From the NCBI GenBank assembly GCA_963716005.1, contig OY970285.1:1736001-1800000 (forward strand): a stretch of 64,000 nt of DNA, given 5' to 3'. The stretch's first letter is position 1. The number at the start of each line of letters is the position of its first letter. Source of the DNA: CAVRUF01 sp963716005 (GTDB lineage Bacteria > Actinomycetota > Thermoleophilia > Gaiellales > Gaiellaceae). Shown in pieces: positions 41,326-48,996 of this stretch. The notes under the pieces are model-generated. The model searched no databases, had not been told where the DNA came from, and was given only the letters and a program-made list of their open reading frames with translations. The translations under genes and the position numbers were made by a program.

Positions 41326-42629
41326 TCTTGTTCCACCGGATCCTCGAGGGTGAGGGTCACGAGCCACGCGATCGCGGCGGCGATGATGGCCACGGGAACC
41401 GCCTTCACGCCCGCCGTCCCTCCGAGGAGCGCCGCCAGGAGCGCGCCGAAGAACGGAAGCTTCATCGCGGATGCGGCGCCGGCCGCGATGCCGGCAATCA
41501 CCGCCGGCGTGAGGTCGAAGCCCGGGAGGACCACCGAGGCGAGCGTGCCGGCGATCACGCCGAGCGTCACCGAGGGGAAGATCATGCCGCCCCGGAACCC
41601 GGCCGCCAGCGAGAGGCTGTAGGCGATCAGCTTGGCCACGAGGAGCGCGGCGAGCACGCCTGCCGATCCCTCTGCGAGCACGGCCGGGAGCGACGACTGC
41701 CCGGAGAAGAGGACGAGCTCGGCCGGACGGTCGGCGAGCGCGCGGTAGAGGACGGCCGTCAGCCCAACCGCCGCGCCGCCGACGAGCAGGGTGATCGTCA
41801 CCCCGTGACGGAGACGTGTCACGACCTCGCCGGCGAAGCGTCTCGAGAGCACGACGATCATGGACACGCAGACCGCGAGTGGAATCGACCAGGCGATGTC
41901 GGCCGCGCGGACGCCGTCGTAGACCGGCAGGCCCGGGACTGCGAGCTCGGGGACGTCCAGGCCCTTCCATCGTCCGAGCCCGGCAAACACCAGGTAGCCG
42001 GTCCCCGACGCGACGAACCCGGGCAGGAGCACGTGCCCGATCTGCTGCGACGGCACCCTGCCGGTCGACGCGACCATCTCGAAGAGCATGAACGCGGAGA
42101 CGATCGGTCCGCCGAGAATGACCGCGATCGCCGCGAACGCTCCGGCGAGCACGAGATCCTGGGCGTGCGCCTGCTCCGCCCGGGCGAAGTGGGCGGCCAC
42201 CCCGCCGAAGCAGAGCCCGAGCGCGAGCAGCGGCGCCTCCGGGCCGAGGACGAGGCCGAAGGAGAGCGACGCGACCGCGGCCACGAGGATGCTCGGGAGC
42301 TCGAGCGGCGTCGCCGGATGCAGGCTCATCCCCTCCCTCGCCGGATGTCCGCCGCCGCCCGGCAGGCGAATGCACAGGGCCACGATCGCGCCCGCGATCA
42401 TCGGCAGGAGGATCACGTACCACCAGGCGGGCTCGACCCAGCCGAATTCCTCGGGGAGGTCGGTCCAGAGCAGGTGTTCGACCTCGTGCACGGCCGAGGT
42501 GAAGAGCACGGCGCCGACCGCGGCCGGAATGCCGAGGAGCGCGGCGATCGCGAGCGTCTTCAGATAAGCCGGCTCGCGGATATGTCCGTGTTTGCTCGAC
42601 CCCTCGCCAGCCACGGCGCAGTATCCCAT
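41313..42629 (-). CDS. ClC-type chloride channel/transporter
   Basis: A 438-residue membrane protein with ten or more helices. The ClC selectivity motifs are recognisable: the loop G-P-E-A-P-L-L-A-L-G after helix C (in place of the usual G-x-E-G-P), and the second-half motif A-G-F-R-G-G-M-I-F-P-S. The N-terminal part has a Gly-rich linker (L-P-G-G-G-G-H-P). The external Glu of G-P-E-A-P is kept, so a Cl-/H+ exchange role is possible. Divergent from a small membrane protein. No CBS domain follows. Confidence 0.87.
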   Translation of the reverse strand: MGYCAVAGEGSSKHGHIREPAYLKTLAIAALLGIPAAVGAVLFTSAVHEVEHLLWTDLPEEFGWVEPAWWYVILLPMIAGAIVALCIRLPGGGGHPAREGMSLHPATPLELPSILVAAVASLSFGLVLGPEAPLLALGLCFGGVAAHFARAEQAHAQDLVLAGAFAAIAVILGGPIVSAFMLFEMVASTGRVPSQQIGHVLLPGFVASGTGYLVFAGLGRWKGLDVPELAVPGLPVYDGVRAADIAWSIPLAVCVSMIVVLSRRFAGEVVTRLRHGVTITLLVGGAAVGLTAVLYRALADRPAELVLFSGQSSLPAVLAEGSAGVLAALLVAKLIAYSLSLAAGFRGGMIFPSVTLGVIAGTLASVVLPGFDLTPAVIAGIAAGAASAMKLPFFGALLAALLGGTAGVKAVPVAIIAAAIAWLVTLTLEDPVEQESRP

Positions 42630-42657
42630 GCGGTCCACCGTGCTAGGGTCGCGCGCC

Positions 42658-43062
42658 GTGTCTGTAAGGGCTGACTTACAGCAGAATGATGGCGTTGGCC
42701 GCGCGCTGGCGGCCGCCTACACGGTGCTCGCGATCGCCGCCGGGGCCCGCGCGCTCGTCCAGCTTTCGACCCACCCGGACGACGCGCCCTTCGCGTACGC
42801 GCTCTCGGCCGTCGCGGCGGCGATCTACCTTGCGGGCGCGATTCTCCTGCGCCGCCCGGGCGAGCGCGCCCGCCGCGCCGCCATCGCCGTGTGCTCCGTG
42901 GAGCTGGCCGGCGTCCTTTTCGTCGGCGCGCTCAGTCTCGTCCGGCCGTCCGCGTTTCCCGACGCGACCGTGTGGTCGAACTTCGGCCTCGGCTACGGGT
43001 TCGTGCCGCTCGTCCTCCCCGTGCTCGCGCTCCTGTGGCTCGTCGGCCGCAAACCGGCATGA
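42658..43062 (+). CDS. small membrane protein, unknown family
   Basis: A 134-residue protein with four predicted helices (about 15-35, 47-65, 76-95 and 108-128), short charged loops R-R-P-G-E-R-A-R-R and a Gly-rich F-G-L-G-Y-G-F loop. I do not recognise the family. GTG 42658 lies 8 nt after TAGGGT with no ribosome binding site. It is 7 nt upstream of a PPOX-fold gene, likely co-transcribed. Confidence 0.7.
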   Translation: MSVRADLQQNDGVGRALAAAYTVLAIAAGARALVQLSTHPDDAPFAYALSAVAAAIYLAGAILLRRPGERARRAAIAVCSVELAGVLFVGALSLVRPSAFPDATVWSNFGLGYGFVPLVLPVLALLWLVGRKPA

Positions 43063-43069
43063 TCCACGC

Positions 43070-43471
43070 GTGAACGAGCTCACGCGCGAGGAGATCGACG
43101 AGCTGCTGCGCACCCAGACCGTCGGCCGCGTCGGCTGCCACGCCGACGGAACCACCTACGTCGTCCCCGTGATCTACGGCTGGGACGGCGAGAGCGTCTA
43201 CGTGCTCACCGTCGAGGGCCTGAAGACGCGGATGCTCCGCACGAACCCGAGCGTCTGCTTCGAGGTCGACGCCTACGACGGCCCCGGCGTGTGGCGTAGC
43301 GCGATCCTCCAGGGCGAGTACGAGGAGCTCTCCGGCTCGGACATCGAGCGCGCGCTCGAGCTTCTGCGCGACCGCTTCGGAGGAACGAGCCGCCGCCCGC
43401 GGGAATCCGGCCGTCAGGCGGTCGCGTTCAGGATCAACGTGCGCGAAGCGACCGGCCGAAGCGTCGGCTAG
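43070..43471 (+). CDS. pyridoxamine 5'-phosphate oxidase-fold protein
   Basis: A 133-residue split-barrel protein: T-V-G-R-V-G-C-H-A-D-G, V-V-P-V-I-Y-G-W-D-G, then L-K-T-R-M-L-R-T-N-P-S-V-C-F-E-V-D. This is the flavin-binding pattern of the nitroreductase/PPOX-like family often found in actinobacteria. The substrate is unknown. Its TAG stop lies in a CTAG shared with the convergent SHOCT protein. Confidence 0.85.
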   Translation: MNELTREEIDELLRTQTVGRVGCHADGTTYVVPVIYGWDGESVYVLTVEGLKTRMLRTNPSVCFEVDAYDGPGVWRSAILQGEYEELSGSDIERALELLRDRFGGTSRRPRESGRQAVAFRINVREATGRSVG

Positions 43472-44718
43472 CCGAGTTCGTTCTTGCGCGCCTGGAACTC
43501 GGCCTCCGTGATCGCGCCGGACTCCTTGAGCCGGGCGAGGCGGTCGAGCTCCTCGAGCCTCTTGCTGGCCGCGCGGCTGGCGCGGTAGTTGTCGAACGGT
43601 GCCGTGAGCGCAGCGCCGGCCGACATCTCGGCCGCGCCGGGCACGTCGCGCATCGCCAGGCGCCGCAGTCCCTCGAAGCCGAGCGCGAAGACGACGAGGG
43701 CTACGAACATCTGCAGCGGCCGGCGAGTCTGCTCGGTCGGGCCCCACCAGAGGAGCAGCAGCGCGAGGAAGAGGAAGATCGCGTACGCCATCCACCAATG
43801 CGCGAGGAACGGGGCGACGAAGCGCCGGGAGGCAGTGCCGGTACGAGACGGGCCGGCGAGCCAGACGCCGAAGAGGAGAATCACGCCGAGCCCGATGATC
43901 GTCCACGCGCCCTGCGCGAGCAGGTCGGTGAGGATCGTCCACGCGTCCTGGGCAGCCGGGCGACTGGAGTCGACCTGCACGAGGTCATCGACGATGTAGC
44001 GCCCGGCGATGCCGCGCAGCATGAGAAGCAGCAGGCCGATCAGGATCGCCGCGAACGCAATCGCCCTCAACTCGACGCGCCTGCGGCCTGGAACGATGGC
44101 AACCGCGGCTCCGAAGAGCAGGATCGGGACGACCCAGAGCCAGAGCCCGAGCGTGTTGAGGATGTTCGTGATGTCCTGGGCGAGGCTCAGGTTGTCCGCC
44201 GGCATCACCTTGATCAGCCCTGCATCCGGCGGCAGCGCGGTGGCGACGCGGCCGACGACCGCGACCTCGTCCCCGAGCTGGACCACCAGCGGCTGAAGGT
44301 TCAAGACGAGGAAGCCGTCGGTCTCCTGCACGACCGTCGTGTCGCCGTCGAGCAGCTTCTTGAACTGCTCCTGCGTCTTCACGAGCGAATCGATCCAGAG
44401 CTCCTGGATGCGCGGCCGGTCGAGCAGGTTGACCACGGCGCGATCCGCAAGCTGCCGCGTCGCGCCGGCGATCGGAACGGCGAGGGGCTGGAGGTTCTCC
44501 GGCAGCGTCGACTCGAGCTCGGCCGCGAGATCGACGTTCTGGAAGAGCTGGTCGACCAGCCGCGCGCCGATCTCGTTGCGCACCGTGTCGTCGGCGATCA
44601 GCTCGCTGGCGGTTCCCTCGAAGGTCTCCTTGTCGAGCGCCTGGTAGCGGACGTAGCCGGCGAGAGCCGCCACGACTCCGATCAGCGCGGCGAGGACGAC
44701 GAGGATCCGGGCCGCCAC
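43468..44718 (-). CDS. multi-pass membrane protein with SHOCT tail
   Basis: A 416-residue protein. An N-terminal helix (residues 4-24) is followed by a large extracytoplasmic domain (about 30-185, F-E-G-T-A-S-E-L-I-A-D-D and L-A-A-E-L-E-S-T-L-P). Then come five or six more helices (from W-L-W-V-V-P-I-L-L-F, about residue 193, to about 360). It ends with a cytosolic helix and a SHOCT motif (L-K-E-S-G-A-I-T-E-A-E-F-Q-A-R-K). Function unknown. GTG start 44718. Divergent from the HdeD-like gene across a 12-bp inverted repeat. Confidence 0.78.
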   Translation of the reverse strand: MAARILVVLAALIGVVAALAGYVRYQALDKETFEGTASELIADDTVRNEIGARLVDQLFQNVDLAAELESTLPENLQPLAVPIAGATRQLADRAVVNLLDRPRIQELWIDSLVKTQEQFKKLLDGDTTVVQETDGFLVLNLQPLVVQLGDEVAVVGRVATALPPDAGLIKVMPADNLSLAQDITNILNTLGLWLWVVPILLFGAAVAIVPGRRRVELRAIAFAAILIGLLLLMLRGIAGRYIVDDLVQVDSSRPAAQDAWTILTDLLAQGAWTIIGLGVILLFGVWLAGPSRTGTASRRFVAPFLAHWWMAYAIFLFLALLLLWWGPTEQTRRPLQMFVALVVFALGFEGLRRLAMRDVPGAAEMSAGAALTAPFDNYRASRAASKRLEELDRLARLKESGAITEAEFQARKNELG

Positions 44719-44766
44719 GATTCGCTTCTTCGAAGGCCCGGTCTTGGGGGAGGCGCGGCGCTCACC

Positions 44767-44806
44767 GCGCGAGTCTATCCCTCCGAGGCGCGGAATAGAC
44801 TCGCGC
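44767..44806. promoter_or_regulatory. 12-bp inverted repeat between divergent membrane-protein genes
   Basis: GCGCGAGTCTAT (44767-44778) and ATAGACTCGCGC (44795-44806) are perfect inverted arms 16 bp apart. Each arm, read outward toward its own gene, contains TAGACT, the same class of hexamer seen before many starts here. The arrangement looks like mirror-image -10 elements for the divergent genes, or a binding site for a regulator of both. Confidence 0.5.
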
Positions 44807-44837
44807 CGCTCACCTATCGCCTCAAGAGGGAGGATCG

Positions 44838-45404
44838 ATGCAAGGAATGACGCTGGACGACCGCGAGTACGTCGACGGCGCGACCAAGTACTGGTGGCTC
44901 TTCCTCGTCACCGGAATCGCCTGGCTCTGGGTCTCGCTGATCCTGCTGCGGCTCGACCTGGATTCGGTCTACGCGGTCTCGATCATGTTCGGGATCGTCG
45001 CGATCTTCGCGGGCGTGAACGAGTTCATGGCGATGCCGATGTCGTCGACAGGCTGGAAATGGGTCCACGGGCTCCTCGGCGTGCTGTTCATAGCCGCAGG
45101 GATCACGGCGTTCTTCCGGCCACAGGGCACCTTCGTCGCGCTGGCGACGATCTTCGCCTGGTTCATTCTGTTCAAGGGGATCTTCGACGTGCTCGCCGCC
45201 TTGATGGTGCGCGGCGATCTCTGGTGGCTCCTGCTCACGGTCGGGATCCTGGAGATCCTGCTCGGGTTCTGGGCGGCCGGCTACTTCCGCGGCTCGGCGA
45301 TCCTGCTCGTCGTCTGGATCGGTGTGTTCGCGCTCTTCCGCGGGCTCACCGAGATCCTGGTCGCCTTCAAGCTGCGCAGCCTCGGCAAGGAGGCGACGGC
45401 TTGA
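44838..45404 (+). CDS. HdeD-like (DUF308) membrane protein
   Basis: A 188-residue protein with six predicted helices arranged as three DUF308 hairpins (from W-W-L-F-L-V-T-G-I-A-W near residue 19 to V-W-I-G-V-F-A-L-F near 165). The repeated internal pattern G-I-x-A-x-F and L-G-V-L-F-I-A-A-G-I fits HdeD-like acid-resistance proteins, whose mechanism is unclear. A GAGGGAGG ribosome binding site precedes ATG 44838. Confidence 0.87.
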   Translation: MQGMTLDDREYVDGATKYWWLFLVTGIAWLWVSLILLRLDLDSVYAVSIMFGIVAIFAGVNEFMAMPMSSTGWKWVHGLLGVLFIAAGITAFFRPQGTFVALATIFAWFILFKGIFDVLAALMVRGDLWWLLLTVGILEILLGFWAAGYFRGSAILLVVWIGVFALFRGLTEILVAFKLRSLGKEATA

Positions 45405-45413
45405 ACGGGGTTC

Positions 45414-45454
45414 GTCGCGCGCGCGGCCGACGGACCTCGGCACGCGCGCGCGAC
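45414..45454 (+). terminator. long GC hairpin after the HdeD-like gene
   Basis: GTCGCGCGCGCG (45414-45425) pairs with CGCGCGCGCGAC (45443-45454). The inner GCCGA/TCGGC (45426-45430 with 45437-45441) extends the stem to 17 bp with one bulged A and a 6-nt loop. It lies 10 bp after the stop. Confidence 0.65.
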
Positions 45455-45479
45455 GCTCCTTCGTCAGACAGGTCGCGCG

Positions 45480-45485
45480 TACGAT
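45480..45485 (+). promoter_or_regulatory. -10 hexamer TACGAT for leaderless MBL-fold gene
   Basis: TACGAT ends 6 nt before the GTG at 45492 and no ribosome binding site lies between. The gene follows a strong terminator, so it must have its own promoter. Confidence 0.55.
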
Positions 45486-45491
45486 CGCCGT

Positions 45492-46229
45492 GTGAGCGGA
45501 TCGGCCGAGTACCTGGGTCACGCGACGCTCGTCGTCGAGATCGACGGGGCCAGGTTCGTCACCGACCCGCTCCTGCGCAAGCGCGCCGCGCACCTGACCC
45601 GCGTCGCCGCCAAGCCCGAGCCGCCGGAAGACCTGACCGGCGTTCTCCTCTCGCACGGGCATTTCGACCACCTGGATCTGCCGTCGCTGCGGCTGCTCGA
45701 CCACGACATCGCGGTCGTGGTTCCCAAGGGGCTCGGGGGACTGGCGCGGCGGCGCGGCTTCACCGACGTCCGCGAGGCCGTTCCCGGCGACGAGTTCGAC
45801 CTCGGCGGCGTGACCGTGAGCGTGACCACGGCGCTCCACGACGGCAACCGCCCGCCGCTGCGGCTGGGGCTCACCGCGGTCGGCTACGTCCTCCGCGGCT
45901 CGACCACCGTCTACTTCGCGGGCGACACCGACCTCTTCGACGAGATGGACGGGCTCGTGCCCGACCTCGACGTTGGGCTCATCCCGGTCTGGGGCTGGGG
46001 GTCGAGCGTGGACTCCGGGCTCCACCTCGATCCGGCCCGCGCCGCCGAGGCCGTGCGGCGCCTGCGTCCGAAGATCGCGATCCCGATCCACTGGGGCACG
46101 TTCGCCCCGATCGGCCGCGGGCTCGGACTGGGGCGCGAGCCCGCCGAGACGTTCGCACGCCTGGCCGCGGACGCCGCGCCGGATGTCGAGGTGCGGATCC
46201 TCGACCCCGGCGAGCGGACTGAGTTCTAG
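45492..46229 (+). CDS. MBL-fold metal-dependent hydrolase (UlaG/YtkL-like)
   Basis: A 245-residue metallo-beta-lactamase-fold hydrolase with the metal motif L-S-H-G-H-F-D-H-L-D near residue 54, Y-F-A-G-D-T-D at about 140 and a terminal H-W-G-T-F-A-P. Single-domain proteins of this branch are related to L-ascorbate-6-phosphate lactonase; the natural substrate is unknown. Its stop shares CTAG with the convergent HerA-like gene. Confidence 0.9.
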   Translation: MSGSAEYLGHATLVVEIDGARFVTDPLLRKRAAHLTRVAAKPEPPEDLTGVLLSHGHFDHLDLPSLRLLDHDIAVVVPKGLGGLARRRGFTDVREAVPGDEFDLGGVTVSVTTALHDGNRPPLRLGLTAVGYVLRGSTTVYFAGDTDLFDEMDGLVPDLDVGLIPVWGWGSSVDSGLHLDPARAAEAVRRLRPKIAIPIHWGTFAPIGRGLGLGREPAETFARLAADAAPDVEVRILDPGERTEF

Positions 46230-47665
46230 CTCACGTCCGCCCAGGTCGAGGGCACGTCGCCGCCGCCCTCGACGGCGATCCGCGCGCCGACCTTCATGAG
46301 CGCCGGATGCGGCGCGATCTTCCCGCCGACGAGGCACTCGCCCTGGCGGAACATGGTCGCGCGCTCGAGCAGGCTGCGCGGGACGAACGAGAACAGGTCG
46401 CCGACGTAGCCGAGATCCGCCTGCGAGTTCATCCGCATGAGCAGCAGGTTGTCGCACTGGCTGAGAACGTTCTCGTGCACCTTCTGCGGGCGCTGCGTCG
46501 AGACGAGCAGGTAGAGCCCGAACTTGCGCCCCTCGGCCGCGATGCGGATCGCGGCCTCGGTCGAGCGGCCCGTGATCGCGTCCGCGGGCTCGGCCGGGAG
46601 GACGTTGTGCGCCTCGTCGATGACGACCAGCACCGGCTGGCGCCGCTCGCGCTCGCGCCAGAGCGACTCGAGGATCGCCGTCGACGCGAGCGCCTGCTCC
46701 TCGCGCGTCGGCAGCGAGCCGAGATCGACCACGAGGCAACGGGTGTCGCCGTCGAGGACATCGGCGACGACCGAGACCGGCTCCCCGCGCGACCAGATCC
46801 CCCAGCGGTCGGCGCCGAGGTTCTTGATTCGCATCGAAAGCCGCCCGTCGGCAAGTTCTTCGAGCGTGTCGAAGCGGCCGAGCTCAGCGAGCGTGATGAA
46901 GTCCGCGTACTCCTCACGGTCGTCCACGGGATCGAGTCGCAGTACCGCGGCCTGGGTCGCGGGATCGAGCGCGTGGAGCGGCACCCGAAGTCCCTCGCCC
47001 GCACGCCGGACGGCGATCTCGCGACTCACCTCCGCATGGCGGGCCGCATCGGCCTCGCCGGCATCGGGTCGCGTCTCCCCGAGGCGAACGAAGTCGGAAT
47101 TCGGGTCGAGCACGACTATCTTCAACGCCGTCGAGTGGAGGAGCCGCTCGAGCACGACCCCGAGCGCGTAGGTCTTCCCGGATCCGGACTGGCCGCAGAG
47201 GAACGTATGCCGGTCGAAACCGCCTGCGTCGAGGGCGAGGGGAACGCCCGGCGCGAGGAGAAGTGAGCCGACCTCCAACCGCGCGCGAGGCGGCGCGACG
47301 CGCTCGAGGTACGCGGCGACCTCCTCCGGCGTGGCCGGTCGCGCGAGCGCGTCGTGGAACGGCTTGCCGTCGCCGTCGAGCACCACACCTTCACCCACGG
47401 CGGCGCGGATCATGATGCGCGTGCGCATCTCGCCCGAAAGCTCCGGCCCTTCGGTCTGGGTCGGCTCGAGCGACTGGAGCTGCCCGAGGCGATCGACCCC
47501 CTCCCCCGCGAGGACGACGTACCCGCCGATCTCGAGCTCCAGACCGTAAAGCGAGGTCTGCAGCGTGAACCGGCGTCCGTCGACCGAAGTGGCGAGCGGG
47601 AGGACGCGCTGCTCGAGATCACGCCGGACGGCGCGGTAGAGCGCGAACTGCTCCTCGACGGACAT
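46226..47665 (-). CDS. HerA-like ATPase (DUF87-type)
   Basis: A 479-residue HerA/FtsK-superfamily ATPase. An N-terminal beta-barrel (HAS-like, residues 20-110) is followed by Walker A C-G-Q-S-G-S-G-K-T near residue 165, Walker B V-L-V-V-I-D-E-A-H-N near 340, and sensor and arginine-finger segments (S-T-Q-R-P, E-G-R-K-F-G-L). HerA is a hexameric DNA translocase that usually works with the nuclease NurA or, in defence, with DUF4297 or Sir2 proteins; none is adjacent here. The ATG lies 7 nt after TAGGCT on the minus strand, so the message is probably leaderless. Confidence 0.88.
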   Translation of the reverse strand: MSVEEQFALYRAVRRDLEQRVLPLATSVDGRRFTLQTSLYGLELEIGGYVVLAGEGVDRLGQLQSLEPTQTEGPELSGEMRTRIMIRAAVGEGVVLDGDGKPFHDALARPATPEEVAAYLERVAPPRARLEVGSLLLAPGVPLALDAGGFDRHTFLCGQSGSGKTYALGVVLERLLHSTALKIVVLDPNSDFVRLGETRPDAGEADAARHAEVSREIAVRRAGEGLRVPLHALDPATQAAVLRLDPVDDREEYADFITLAELGRFDTLEELADGRLSMRIKNLGADRWGIWSRGEPVSVVADVLDGDTRCLVVDLGSLPTREEQALASTAILESLWRERERRQPVLVVIDEAHNVLPAEPADAITGRSTEAAIRIAAEGRKFGLYLLVSTQRPQKVHENVLSQCDNLLLMRMNSQADLGYVGDLFSFVPRSLLERATMFRQGECLVGGKIAPHPALMKVGARIAVEGGGDVPSTWADVS

Positions 47666-47672
47666 GCGGCGC

Positions 47673-47678
47673 AGCCTA
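47673..47678 (-). promoter_or_regulatory. -10 hexamer TAGGCT for leaderless HerA-like gene
   Basis: TAGGCT on the minus strand lies 7 nt before the ATG at 47665, and no ribosome binding site lies between. Confidence 0.5.
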
Positions 47679-47689
47679 ACGCGGCCGGT

Positions 47690-48211
47690 TCAGGCGAAGT
47701 AGTCGCGGTGGTTCGTGAGATCGGGCTTCCACCACCACGGGGTGCGCGTGAGCACGTACGTCGACCAGATCGCTCCCGCGAGCGCGAAGAGCACCGCGAC
47801 CCAGTAGCCGCCGTGCCGCTGGGTCACGGCCAGCGCCGCGATCGAGCCGACACGCTGGTAGAGGCCGAACATGGCGACGAGCGCGACCAGCGCGGCCACC
47901 GAGGCGATCATCGGGCCGGCACGCCACGGAATCCAGACGAGGATGGCCGCTCCGACGAGCGACGCGAACGCGATGAGCGCCGGCGCCTGTCCGCGGCCGA
48001 TCCAGTGCTCCACCTCCCCGCGGAACGACTCCTGGACGTACGTGCCCTCGTAGGTCACGTCGTACGTCGCCAGCTCGAAGCCGGTCGCCGTCGCGGCGCG
48101 CCGGTCGGCCGTGACGGTGACGAACGGGTACATGAACGAGAAGAGCGCGGCGAGGAAGAGGCCGCACGCCACGGCCCTTGCGTGGAGGGGGCGATCCGCG
48201 AGTTCCCGCAC
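47690..48211 (-). CDS. membrane protein, unknown family
   Basis: A 173-residue protein. A first helix (residues 13-33) is followed by an extracytoplasmic region (F-E-L-A-T-Y-D-V-T-Y-E-G-T-Y) and then three helices (about 80-97, 102-122, 133-155). It ends with W-W-W-K-P-D and a polar tail. I do not recognise the family. A TAGGCT hexamer 9 nt before the GTG start on the minus strand suggests a near-leaderless message. Confidence 0.68.
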   Translation of the reverse strand: MRELADRPLHARAVACGLFLAALFSFMYPFVTVTADRRAATATGFELATYDVTYEGTYVQESFRGEVEHWIGRGQAPALIAFASLVGAAILVWIPWRAGPMIASVAALVALVAMFGLYQRVGSIAALAVTQRHGGYWVAVLFALAGAIWSTYVLTRTPWWWKPDLTNHRDYFA

Positions 48212-48262
48212 AGCGCGGCCAGCCTACCCGCAGCCCAAACCGCTGCTGCTAGCGTCCTTCGC

Positions 48263-48493
48263 GTGACCGCTCCGCTCGACGTACTGCTTCGCACCGCGTT
48301 CCCCGACGCGACCGAGATCTCGGTCGCAGACCGCACCGGTGGAGGCGACCACTTCCAGGTGACGGTCGCAAGTCCGAGCTTCGACGGACTAACCCCGGTC
48401 GAGCAGCACCGCCTCGTCTACGACGCGCTCGCCGAGCAGCTGGCCGACGGGACGATCCACGAACTACGCATCACGACCCGAGGAGGAACATGA
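48263..48493 (+). CDS. BolA-family protein
   Basis: A 76-residue BolA domain: L-L-R-T-A-F-P-D-A-T-E-I-S-V, then H-F-Q-V-T-V-A-S-P-S-F (with the conserved His) and Q-H-R-L-V-Y-D-A-L-A-E-Q-L. BolA proteins bind monothiol glutaredoxins and help handle Fe-S clusters. GTG 48263 lies 7 nt after TAGCGT without a ribosome binding site. Its stop overlaps the start of the glutaredoxin gene as ATGA, which supports a working pair. Confidence 0.9.
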   Translation: MTAPLDVLLRTAFPDATEISVADRTGGGDHFQVTVASPSFDGLTPVEQHRLVYDALAEQLADGTIHELRITTRGGT

Positions 48494-48852
48494 GCGAGCT
48501 GACCGAGAGGATCCAGACCACGATCGACTCCGAGGACGTCGTGCTCTTCATGAAGGGAACGCCCGAGCGTGTGCTCTGCGGCAACTCCGGCCGCGCCCTC
48601 GAGGCGCTGCGCTCCGCCGGCGCATCGGTGACCGCGGTGGACATCCTCCCCGACCCCGCGATCCGCCAGGAGCTCTCGGCGATCTCGAGCTGGCCGACGA
48701 TCCCGCAGGTCTTCGTGCGCGGCGAGCTGATCGGCGGCGCGGACATCGTGGAGCAGCTGGCTCAGAACGGCGAGCTGCGCGAGAAGCTCGACGTCGAGCT
48801 CGGCACCGACTGGCCGGCCGAGCGCGAAGAGCGCACGGTCAGCGTCGTCTAG
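48490..48852 (+). CDS. monothiol glutaredoxin (Grx4/GrxD-like) with CGNS active site
   Basis: A 120-residue glutaredoxin: V-V-L-F-M-K-G-T-P-E-R-V-L-C-G-N-S-G-R-A-L near residues 17-37, then W-P-T-I-P-Q-V-F-V-R-G-E-L-I-G-G-A-D-I. The Fe-S-binding Cys and the Trp-Pro glutathione groove are present, but the signature C-G-F-S reads C-G-N-S. The family carries [2Fe-2S] clusters between proteins. Coupled to bolA by ATGA overlap. Its stop shares CTAG with the next, convergent gene. Confidence 0.9.
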   Translation: MSELTERIQTTIDSEDVVLFMKGTPERVLCGNSGRALEALRSAGASVTAVDILPDPAIRQELSAISSWPTIPQVFVRGELIGGADIVEQLAQNGELREKLDVELGTDWPAEREERTVSVV

Positions 48853-48983
48853 ACGAAATAGAACAAGACGAACAGGCCGACGACGGCCAGGACGAGGCCG
48901 ATCGTCGCCGCGTAGGCGGCCGGGTTGGCGGCCAGGCGGTTGTCCTGGGCCCAGCGATCCTTCTGCGTCTTCTTCCGTCCCAC
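48849..48983 (-). CDS. 44-residue single-pass membrane protein
   Basis: A short protein with a basic N-terminus (G-R-K-K-T-Q-K-D-R-W) and one hydrophobic helix to the end (A-T-I-G-L-V-L-A-V-V-G-L-F-V-L-F-Y-F-V). GTG 48983 lies 7 nt after TACGAT on the minus strand, the leaderless arrangement seen repeatedly here. Its stop shares CTAG with the glutaredoxin gene. No function known. Confidence 0.6.
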   Translation of the reverse strand: MGRKKTQKDRWAQDNRLAANPAAYAATIGLVLAVVGLFVLFYFV

Positions 48984-48996
48984 GCGGAGGATCGTA

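Noticed and set aside
36963..45454. Rho-independent terminators with U runs
   Set aside because: Hairpins were found but without a clear U run, so they are reported as hairpin-type candidates rather than classical terminators.
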